Below are positions 14,240 to 19,818 of a DNA stretch of 19,818 nt, piece by piece. Each line of letters opens with the position of its first letter. Position 1 is the first letter of the stretch. The stretch is from CAYGAM01 sp964347915 (GTDB taxonomy: Archaea; Thermoproteota; Nitrososphaeria; Nitrososphaerales; Nitrosopumilaceae), in the NCBI GenBank assembly GCA_964347915.1, contig CAYGAM010000037.1:1-19818 (forward strand), given 5' to 3'. The translations under genes were made by a program, and so were the position numbers. The notes under the pieces are model-generated. The model was given only the letters and a program-made list of their open reading frames with translations. It was not told the DNA's origin and did no database searches.

Positions 14240-14569
14240 CTAATCGGACAGCATTCTTATGGCTTCCGACGCGGATTGAATCGTTCTTAGAATGTCCTGC
14301 TGCCTTGACAGATCATTCTCGGCGTCAAGATCCTTTGCAAGCTTGAGCATTTTTGACTCCAAAATGCCGATGATATCCTGCCTGCTTGAAGCCGGACCGC
14401 GGACAGTCTTTTCGCTGCCTGCTGTTCTGGGCGCAGCGCCGCACTCAATGCACAGGGCGCTTCCGTCCTTTATTACCCGAACGCCGCTGCAGTACGGGCA
14501 CGGCTCGGCCATCAGCGTGGCGCCGCTCAGAAGCATTTCCGTAGCCTTCTTTTTGATCTCCTGGTCCAT
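14240..14569 (-). CDS. UPF0148 / Sjogren autoantigen-type zinc-ribbon protein
   Basis: This 109-residue protein starts MDQEIKKKATEMLLSGATLM, the usual helix of the UPF0148 family. It continues into a four-cysteine zinc ribbon, CPYC then CIEC (about residues 24-44). The C-terminal half is a charged helix (SRQDIIGILESKMLKLAKDLDAENDLSRQQDIL), probably a coiled coil. The human relative is the SSSCA1/p27 autoantigen, now linked to tankyrase binding; the archaeal function is unknown. It is divergent from aIF1, each gene having its own TATA-like box. The ATG at 14569 is 27 nt from the box, so it is probably leaderless. Confidence 0.85.
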   Translation of the reverse strand: MDQEIKKKATEMLLSGATLMAEPCPYCSGVRVIKDGSALCIECGAAPRTAGSEKTVRGPASSRQDIIGILESKMLKLAKDLDAENDLSRQQDILRTIQSASEAIRMLSD

Positions 14570-14591
14570 GCTGTCGTGCTGCGCTGGCAGG

Positions 14592-14600
14592 CATAAAAGA
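14592..14600 (-). promoter_or_regulatory. TATA-like box of the UPF0148 gene
   Basis: CTTTTATG on the minus strand is centred about 27 nt before ATG 14569. Confidence 0.5.
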
Positions 14601-14648
14601 CATGCTGTTCTGCCTGGAGATGACTGCAGCCATGACTGCGCGATAAGA

Positions 14649-14656
14649 CTTTATAC
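14649..14656 (+). promoter_or_regulatory. TATA-like box of the aIF1 gene
   Basis: CTTTATAC is only 5 nt from an in-frame ATG at 14658, but about 32 nt from the ATG at 14685. This supports the shorter aIF1 protein. Confidence 0.5.
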
Positions 14657-14684
14657 TATGCATAAGCCAAATGTTATAGAACGA

Positions 14685-14993
14685 ATGGCAGTTATTTGTA
14701 ATACATGCGGTCTTCCGGAAGATTTGTGCGCCTGCGAGGATTTGGCCAAGGACAGCACAAAGATCATAATACGCTTAGAGACGAGGCGCTTTAGAAAAAA
14801 AGGCACCATGATTGAGGGCATGGATCCCAAAATCAACAACATAGACGGAGTCACAAAGGAACTAAAGAGCAAATACGCCTGCGGAGGCACCGCCAAGGAC
14901 GGCTATATTTTTCTGCAGGGGGATCACCGGGATACGATAAAGGAGACGCTGACAAATTTGGGCTTTACCGAATCGTCAATCGAAATCCACTAG
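14685..14993 (+). CDS. Translation initiation factor aIF1 (SUI1)
   Basis: aIF1 binds the small ribosomal subunit near the P site and helps select the start codon. The 102-residue protein begins MAVICNTCGLPEDLCACEDL, which supplies four Cys as a short zinc-knuckle-like N-terminus typical of archaeal SUI1. The SUI1 domain follows: KIIIRLETRRFRKKGTMIEG, then ELKSKYACGGTAKDGYIFLQGDHRDTI and a final helix-strand ending in IEIH. The length is the family norm. An upstream in-frame ATG (14658) would add nine residues but lies on top of the TATA box. The CPBP protease gene starts 7 nt after its stop, so they may share a transcript. The MCT-1-like PUA protein elsewhere in the window is a potential functional partner by analogy with eukaryotic eIF2D and MCT-1/DENR. 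Confidence 0.95.
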   Translation: MAVICNTCGLPEDLCACEDLAKDSTKIIIRLETRRFRKKGTMIEGMDPKINNIDGVTKELKSKYACGGTAKDGYIFLQGDHRDTIKETLTNLGFTESSIEIH

Positions 14994-15000
14994 ACCGGAC

Positions 15001-15972
15001 TTGAGCTGCTCCAAAGTCCGCCAGAGCGTTGGAATACCGTACGCGGCACTGCTCTCGCTGATTGCAGTTCTTATGGCTGCTTCCATTCCGCTGGGGCCGT
15101 ACATTGTATTTAATTCGGAAATCGGAGACGAACTCAGCCACGAGATTCCGCTTGCAGGCGCGCTTTTCCCAGGAGTGTCGTACGCGCTTGATGCGAATCT
15201 GGGAGACTTTTTCATTGCAGTCTGGTCTATTTATGCGGTTCTCTTTGCGGTGTCCCTGCTGGGTCCAAAGCAGAACATAGCCAGGATCATTATGAGTATC
15301 GTATCCTACGGAAAGATTCCCTCCGGCGAGAACTATTTGGCTGCAGCAGTAAAATGGTTCTCAATTCTCGTGCTGCTGTCCGCAATAGTCATAATACTCC
15401 AGGACGCGGTGGGAATAAGCACCGAGCCTCCAGACGCCGGCAACGAACTGGTGCAGTTTGTGGCTATTGCATCTGCGCCGCTGATAGAGGAAGCTGCATT
15501 TCGGATGCTGCTCGTGGGCCTGCCGCTGTTTCTGATCTACTCGTACCGCTCATCGGTACGGCATTTCTTCAAGTCGATGTGGCAGCCTGGAATAAACCTG
15601 CAGCCAGGCGATTATGCAAGGGCGTTCTGGCTTGTGGTGGGTACAGGCATTCTCTTTGGGCTTGCTCACATTCTGCTGGGCGAGCCTTGGACGCCTGGAA
15701 AGTTTCTGCAGGCCAGCATCGGCGGCATCATCATCGGATGGGTCTATCTCAAGCACGGGCTTTTGCCGGCAATCCTGGTCCACTGGGCCACAAATTATTT
15801 TATATTCTCGTACGTCTATTTTGTCGCAGATGTTGCAGAGGCCGCGGCGGAGAGCGCGCTGCATCATCCTCTCATAGGCACACTGGAAATTCTTTTTCTG
15901 GCCGCGGGCGTACTCTCTGTTATATCGATGCTTGTTGCCAGATGGTGCAGGCCCAAGCTAGAGCTCAAGTGA
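15001..15972 (+). CDS. CPBP-family intramembrane metalloprotease
   Basis: CPBP (CAAX protease/bacteriocin-processing) proteins are membrane glutamic/metallo-proteases. Substrates here are unknown. The 323-residue protein has about eight hydrophobic segments. The three family motifs are EEAAFR (163-168), FGLAH (219-223) and HWATN (261-265), each with its key residues (two Glu and Arg; Phe and His; His and Asn). The active site therefore looks intact. The start is a TTG at 15001 with no clear ribosome site, 7 nt after aIF1. It is the earliest start in the frame; an in-frame ATG at 15073 falls inside the first membrane segment and is less likely. Its last 15 nt overlap the end of tfb on the opposite strand. 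Confidence 0.88.
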   Translation: MSCSKVRQSVGIPYAALLSLIAVLMAASIPLGPYIVFNSEIGDELSHEIPLAGALFPGVSYALDANLGDFFIAVWSIYAVLFAVSLLGPKQNIARIIMSIVSYGKIPSGENYLAAAVKWFSILVLLSAIVIILQDAVGISTEPPDAGNELVQFVAIASAPLIEEAAFRMLLVGLPLFLIYSYRSSVRHFFKSMWQPGINLQPGDYARAFWLVVGTGILFGLAHILLGEPWTPGKFLQASIGGIIIGWVYLKHGLLPAILVHWATNYFIFSYVYFVADVAEAAAESALHHPLIGTLEILFLAAGVLSVISMLVARWCRPKLELK

Positions 15973-16866
15973 GTTTTTGAGCCCCTTGTACCTGTTTCTT
16001 ATTGTAACTTCTGTAACGCCTGCCGCGTCAGCGACATCGCGCTGAGTCTTGTTTTCTCCGTTTGCGACGCATGCTACGTAAAGCGCAGCCGCTGCAAGGC
16101 CCATCGGGTCCTTGCCTGACGATATTTTCTTCTCTTCGGCTATCTTTAGAATCTTGGTTGCGCCGCGCTTTGTCTTTTCTGACAGCCCTGCCTTGCTTGC
16201 GATTCTTGCAATGCAGTTTACGGGATCGACTACGGGCATCTTGAGGCTTAGCTCAAGCAGCAGCAGCCGATAGCAGCGCGTTATGTCTTTTCGCTTTACG
16301 TTGCTTGCAATGCCGATGTCTTTCAGAGTTCTTGGCGTCTGAGTGTCCCTGCATGCGGCATACAGCGCGGATGCAATGAGCGCGGATATGGAGCGTCCTC
16401 GTACGAGCCCTTTTTCCAGGGCCTTTCGGTAAATGTATGCCGCCTTTTCTATTACGGCGTCGCCTACTGCAAGCTTGTCCTTGAGCCTGTCAAGTTCTGA
16501 GAATGCCTGCCTGTAGTTTCTGTCTACCGGCTCATGAACCTGCGTTCTGTTGTCCCATGTGCGCAACCTTTCTATCGTGCTTCTCATGTTTGCAGAGAGC
16601 GGCTTTCCTGTGGCATCCTTGTCGGTCTGCCCGATTACCGTGGCCAGTCCCATGTCGTGCATTGCAAGCGAGCTGGGACTGCCGGTTCTTGATCTGTCTG
16701 TTCCGTCATCTTTTGAGAACGAACGCCACTCTGGACCGTCAGCTTCGGATTTGTCTATTACAACGTATCCGCACTTGCCGCAAAAATTCTCGCCCGTGCT
16801 GGAATCAGTCAGTATGCTTCCCTTGCCGCATCGCGCACAGCGATCCTGCGTCAGCATGTCACTCAT
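15958..16866 (-). CDS. tfb: Transcription initiation factor B (TFB)
   Basis: TFB binds the TATA-TBP complex and the BRE, and recruits archaeal RNA polymerase. The 302-residue protein has an N-terminal zinc ribbon (CARC then CGKCGYVV, four Cys), a B-reader/linker with EWRSF and SPSSLAMHDMGLATVIG, and two cyclin-like repeats. The first repeat runs from about RNYRQAFSELDRL, and the second from about VDPVNCIARIASKAG. It ends with a DNA-reading helix-turn-helix (KTQRDVADAAGVTEVTIRNRYKGL). The length is normal. The frame is open to an ATG at 16905, but the extra 13 residues (MVKYEFKMGGGYL) lie over TATA-like sequences. ATGs at 16866 and 16857 are both possible. Organisms of this phylum usually have several TFBs, so this one may be global or specialised. 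Its end overlaps the CPBP gene by 15 nt. Confidence 0.96.
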   Translation of the reverse strand: MSDMLTQDRCARCGKGSILTDSSTGENFCGKCGYVVIDKSEADGPEWRSFSKDDGTDRSRTGSPSSLAMHDMGLATVIGQTDKDATGKPLSANMRSTIERLRTWDNRTQVHEPVDRNYRQAFSELDRLKDKLAVGDAVIEKAAYIYRKALEKGLVRGRSISALIASALYAACRDTQTPRTLKDIGIASNVKRKDITRCYRLLLLELSLKMPVVDPVNCIARIASKAGLSEKTKRGATKILKIAEEKKISSGKDPMGLAAAALYVACVANGENKTQRDVADAAGVTEVTIRNRYKGLKNSLEL

Positions 16867-16879
16867 TAAATAGCCGCCA

Positions 16880-16926
16880 CCCATTTTAAACTCATATTTA
16901 ACCATTACTCAAGCACACTTATAAAG
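16880..16926 (-). promoter_or_regulatory. Promoter region of tfb with several TATA-like boxes
   Basis: Three A/T blocks follow each other on the minus strand: CTTTATAAG near 16922, GGTTAAATATG near 16898 and GTTTAAAATGG near 16886. The last is spaced correctly for a start at 16857, the middle for about 16866. Clustered boxes upstream of a TFB gene could allow alternative starts or self-regulation; that is inference. Confidence 0.45.
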
Positions 16927-17426
16927 TTGTTTATTGGGAGCAATTATGCAATATTCTGCATTCTGCAGGGCATCCTGAAGCATTTTGTGGAGTCATTGCC
17001 ATCTTGGAGTCGCGGCGCGGCTGTGCTAGAGAATGGCCGTGCGGCATTGCAGCGCGACATGCGCGCCTGACATTGAGCTTACTCTGTCATGAATATTGCG
17101 CCGATAAATGCCGCGTTGCCGTGGATGCTGCAGCGCAGTGCCTGCCGCGTGCCGCGCATGCAGTACTGCCGTCAATTCCTCGCTGCAATGCCAGGCCATT
17201 CTGCAGCAGTCCAAACTGCGCGCAATAATGCGCATTTTTTGGCGCGCCGCGCCAAGCGATATCATGCTCGCCTGTTCTTGCAGCCAATCTGTCTGTCTGC
17301 CGGCCGCCGCAAGCGGCATTCGGAGCTTGTCCGTAAAATCCCTGAAAGATGCCGCACCGTCCTGCAGTAAGCTGGACATTCTGCAGGCGCGGATTGGCCG
17401 GCAAATCTGCAGCATGCTCCAGAAGC
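16906..17426. other. Gene-poor interval rich in CTGCAG
   Basis: These 521 nt between tfb and cofC contain no recognised gene. CTGCAG occurs six times, often as ATTCTGCAG, and the 15-mer GACATTCTGCAGGCG at 17375-17389 is also present exactly at 14200-14214. Long frames are open on both strands because stop codons are scarce. The most gene-like is a 129-residue minus-strand frame (17026-17415) starting 11 nt after cofC, with helices such as FRDFTDKLRMPLAAAGRQTDW. Its Cys/His/Arg/Met-heavy composition is unlike the neighbours, so I do not call it. Confidence 0.4.
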
Positions 17427-18059
17427 TTATTTCAAAATTTCAAGAATTTTCCTGGCAACGCCTGGCTTTTCATTTCTTGCAAGGGCAAATTTGAGATCGG
17501 CCATGTCGTCGATATCCATCATGATCCTGCGAATCAGGACAAGGGACGTACTGGGAGTTTTTTCCCTGCCAGCCTGCATGTGAATCCTGTAGCTGTCCTC
17601 GTCATAGTGAGTCGGCATCAGGTCTGCCGGCATTCTTGCAAGCGCGTTCGTGCCGTCAAATTTTCTGGACGGAACTATAAGGGCAAATCTTGGCGGAGCG
17701 GCAAAACTAAGCAGAAAATCAATGTCCTGGGGCATTATGAACGGAATGTCCTGAGGCAGGACAATCGACGCCTCGCACTCTGAATCCTTCAAATGCATGT
17801 CTGCAATGGATACGGCGCAGTTCACTCCGCCCTCGGACTCGTCGCGCAGGAATGTCGCGCCAAACTCCTGCGCCGCCTGCTCTGCCCTGCCATCCTGCGA
17901 GACTATGACAATTTCTGATATTCTGGGAGACGCCTGCAGCGTCTTTAGCACCTCTTCCAGCATGAGGATGCACAGCCGCTCCTTTTTGTCCTGCGGCATG
18001 CCCAGCCGGGACTTTGCCCTTGAGAAGCTCTTTACTGGAATAATGGCAGCGAGATTCAA
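17427..18059 (-). CDS. cofC: 2-phospho-L-lactate guanylyltransferase (or PEP equivalent)
   Basis: CofC activates 2-phospholactate, or phosphoenolpyruvate in some lineages, with GTP, making the GDP-linked donor for CofD in F420 synthesis. The 210-residue protein has a nucleotidyltransferase fold. AAIIPVKSFSRAKSRLG at the N-terminus is the GTP-binding segment, EIVIVSQD is a central strand, VNCAVSIADMHL is a helix, and SIVLPQDIPFI holds the metal-binding Asp. SRKFDGTNALARMP near 145 and YDEDSYRIHMQAG near 165 match the substrate region. The start is a TTG at 18059, one nucleotide after the cofD stop. The frame has no better start, and the sequence AAIIPVK directly after it matches the family start. 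It is co-transcribed with cofD. Confidence 0.92.
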   Translation of the reverse strand: MNLAAIIPVKSFSRAKSRLGMPQDKKERLCILMLEEVLKTLQASPRISEIVIVSQDGRAEQAAQEFGATFLRDESEGGVNCAVSIADMHLKDSECEASIVLPQDIPFIMPQDIDFLLSFAAPPRFALIVPSRKFDGTNALARMPADLMPTHYDEDSYRIHMQAGREKTPSTSLVLIRRIMMDIDDMADLKFALARNEKPGVARKILEILK

Positions 18060-18060
18060 A

Positions 18061-18981
18061 TTATGAACGGAACTGCTTTAGAATGAATGATGCAAGCGCA
18101 GTTTCTGCCTTTTTGTTCTTCATTACAATCTTTGTTTCAAATATGTTGATGTTCAGGTTCTGAATCTTTTTTGCCAGCTGCCTGTCCTTTGTATCTATTA
18201 CCAAATTTCCGCAGACATTGGAGTATGTCTGCGCCAGTCCGTACGCGCTTACCTCAATGCCGGCAGCCTCCATGTAGCTGGCCGCCGGTCCTGTAATTGA
18301 CTTGCTTCCGATAAGCGGGCTTACGGCTACCACCTGACTCTTCTTTTTTGAGAGCTCTTTTGTTATGGCCTTCATCTGAAGCATCGGCCCTATGCTGGTG
18401 AGCGGATTTGCCGGTGCAATTATTACAATCTCGGCCCCTCGAATGGCGTCAATGGCGTCGGGATTGGGCCTCGCTTTTTCGGCTCCAATGTACTGTATGC
18501 CTTCTACTGCATCCTTGCCGCGATACTTTACCCAATACTCCTGCAGGTGCAGGTTTCCTCTCTGTGTGACTATTCTGGTCTCCACATTGCTGTCGGTTGC
18601 AGGAATCACGTTGGCGCTGACTGCAAACTTTTCGCACATCCACTTTGTTATCTCGTTCAGGTTGTGGCCGTTCTTTAGCATGTTTGTTCTGACCAAATGC
18701 GTTGCGGCATCCCTGTCGCCTATCCTAAACCATGTTTCGTGCCCAAACTTTTCCATCTGGCGCAGAAAATTGAACGTATCCTTTTTGATGCCCCAGCCGC
18801 GCTCGGTATCCAGAATATCGGCCAGGCCGTAGATTATCGTATCTATGTCTGGGCACATGTACATCTCATACAGCCAATAATTGTCGCCTACGTTTGTAAC
18901 AACGTTGATGTTGCTGTCCAAAGATGCCAGCCCTCGCACCATCTTGACTGATCCCGTGCCGCCTGCAAGAACCGTTATCAT
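18061..18981 (-). CDS. cofD: 2-phospho-L-lactate transferase
   Basis: CofD joins the phospholactyl (or enolpyruvyl) group from the CofC product to the deazaflavin Fo, giving F420-0 (or its dehydro form). The 306-residue protein spans the family. ITVLAGGTGSVKMVRGL at the N-terminus is the GDP loop. VVTNVGDNYWLYEMYMCPDI and DTIIYGLADILD are the classic metal- and substrate-binding segment, and ERGWGIKKDTF follows. GRIGDRD-like FRIGDRDAATHL comes next, then IVIIAPANPLTSIGPML near 205 and VAVSPLIGSKSITGPAA near 230. It is first in the cofD-cofC operon. The ATG at 18981 has a TATA-like box 27 nt upstream. The decayed transposase lies immediately upstream, but the promoter appears intact. Confidence 0.95.
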   Translation of the reverse strand: MITVLAGGTGSVKMVRGLASLDSNINVVTNVGDNYWLYEMYMCPDIDTIIYGLADILDTERGWGIKKDTFNFLRQMEKFGHETWFRIGDRDAATHLVRTNMLKNGHNLNEITKWMCEKFAVSANVIPATDSNVETRIVTQRGNLHLQEYWVKYRGKDAVEGIQYIGAEKARPNPDAIDAIRGAEIVIIAPANPLTSIGPMLQMKAITKELSKKKSQVVAVSPLIGSKSITGPAASYMEAAGIEVSAYGLAQTYSNVCGNLVIDTKDRQLAKKIQNLNINIFETKIVMKNKKAETALASFILKQFRS

Positions 18982-19003
18982 CTAATTTTGTGTCATAACG
19001 GGC

Positions 19004-19012
19004 AAATATTAC
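19004..19012 (-). promoter_or_regulatory. TATA-like box of cofD
   Basis: The A/T block AGTAATATTT on the minus strand is centred about 27 nt before ATG 18981, at the edge of the transposase remnant. No Shine-Dalgarno sequence is seen, so the transcript is probably leaderless. Confidence 0.55.
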
Positions 19013-19154
19013 TATTTGCGTTGTAAAAGCCTATTCCATAACTCCCCGCTGGACAAGCTCCTGATTCTGTCCAATCTGGCAGCCGCCTTGATTTCCCTAC
19101 ATTGCAGCCGCCTCGTCAATCCATTTGTTATGCGTAACGATCCTCTATTTTACC

Positions 19155-19818
19155 TCACACCGTATTGTCCCATTTTAGCGACATCAAACTCTCTTCAAAC
19201 ATGTGTTTCAGTGCAGATATTACAATCTCAACCAGCCATCTCTCGTTATAACCTACTATGCTCTTCCATTACTGCATGTCTTCCAGCCGCTCTTCCGTTG
19301 GGTGGTTTCCTATCTTCTCTTCCGGTCATCATTCAATCTGCTTTCGTACAAGCGGCCCCCAGCGTCGCCGCTGCCCTTGCCCAGCGCAGTCGAGTTTATG
19401 TTTGCCATTATGTTGGTTGTTATGTCAAGATCGTCTAGCGTTTTGATATTTTCTTGAGCCATATGCGCCGTCTGCATGCATCACGGCACGGCATGCTTTC
19501 GCACTCTCTGACCGATGGGCGGAATCCCTACTGCCAGCTTGTTGTCACTTGTCTCTAGCGCATTCTTTTCTCCGCTGCCGTCAGCCTTGCCGGCATCTTC
19601 CGCTTCGCTGCTGCCTATTGCCTGCCCTATCAGATTCTTTAGCTGACCGCCGCCTCCCTTCCTGTTGTCTGTGATTATTGCTGCCGCCACTTTCGGGCCG
19701 TCCGCGTTGATCATTACGTGCTTGAGGAATCCGCGTCTTACCTTTCATTTCTGGCGCAGCTATTCTCCGCGATTGTGCAGCTTGAGGCCTGTGGCATCAG
19801 CTATCAAAGTCATCCGCT
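19155..19818 (-). pseudogene. Degenerate IS5-type transposase, cut by the right edge
   Basis: Minus-strand reading gives a broken DDE transposase. MTLIADATGLKLHNRGE carries the first catalytic Asp (19796-19798). Next comes stop-LRQK-stop-KVRRGFLKHV, where the family has Trp at both stops (TAG 19760-19762, TGA 19745-19747). It continues with INADGPKVAAAIITDNRKGG and QLKNLIGQAIG, then KADGSGEKNALETSDN where the GDGAYD-like second Asp is expected, then RVRKHA and a TGA at 19481. After a frame change comes the C-terminal signature WKSIVGYNERWLVEIV and ISALKHMFEESLMSLKWDN (19155-19268), preceded by another stop. At least four stops and one or more frameshifts show it is dead. The 5' part lies beyond the window; no terminal inverted repeat was identified. 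Its family is assigned from memory of IS5-group motifs. Confidence 0.82.

Noticed and set aside
14292..14684. Long plus-strand N-terminal extension of aIF1
   Set aside because: It runs antisense through the UPF0148 gene and over the aIF1 promoter, and family members are about 100 residues.
17026..17415. 129-residue minus-strand frame just after cofC
   Set aside because: No recognised domain, unusual Cys/His/Met content, and competing open frames on both strands; kept only as a note in the interval.

Overview
This window looks like a chromosomal segment from an ammonia-oxidising-type archaeon (Nitrososphaerota, formerly Thaumarchaeota). The case for this rests on an archaeal TFB, an archaeal aIF1/SUI1, an MCT-1-like PUA protein, a UPF0148 zinc-ribbon protein, coenzyme F420 genes (cofE, cofC, cofD) and a three-gene biotin-dependent acetyl-/propionyl-CoA carboxylase operon of the type used in the 3-hydroxypropionate/4-hydroxybutyrate carbon-fixation cycle. 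Many genes have a TATA-like box centred about 25-30 nt before the start codon, as expected for leaderless archaeal mRNAs. By eye the G+C content is about half, higher than in most marine Nitrosopumilus. That and the loose gene packing fit a higher-GC lineage (Cenarchaeum-like or Nitrososphaera-like), but the genus is inference.

Layout. 1-215: end of a membrane protein. 388-1865 (-): homoserine dehydrogenase followed by an overlapping PUA-domain protein. 1866-2527: long gene-poor stretch. 2528-3079 (+): unknown protein with a C-terminal membrane anchor. 3306-4067 (-): cofE. 4143-4547 (-): small basic protein whose core resembles the N-terminal part of an IS5-type transposase. 4904-5341 (+): unknown acidic protein with a disordered N-terminus. 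5433-8964 (+): pccB-accC-accB. 9007-9148: degenerate tandem repeats. 9219-11128 (-): PrxQ/BCP-like peroxiredoxin and a beta-class DNA methyltransferase. 11152-11475 (-): decayed fragment of a second, different DNA methylase. 11767-13326 (+): Ppx/GppA phosphatase. 13443-14120 (-): membrane-anchored DsbA-like thioredoxin. 14240-14569 (-) and 14685-15972 (+): divergent UPF0148 protein, then aIF1 and a CPBP membrane protease. 15958-16866 (-): TFB. 16906-17426: no confident gene. 17427-18981 (-): cofD-cofC. 19155 to the right edge (-): wrecked IS5-type transposase.

How the genes work together. PccB, AccC and AccB form one carboxylase. CofD, CofC and CofE cover F420 assembly from activation of the side-chain precursor to glutamylation. 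Peroxiredoxin and the DsbA-like protein handle redox stress and disulfides. The rest are core information-processing genes.

I found no convincing new multi-gene system. The most notable items are the two pseudogenes (methylase and transposase), the possible domesticated transposase N-terminal domain, the orphan methyltransferase, and degenerate direct repeats between convergent genes. No tRNA, rRNA or CRISPR array was recognised.
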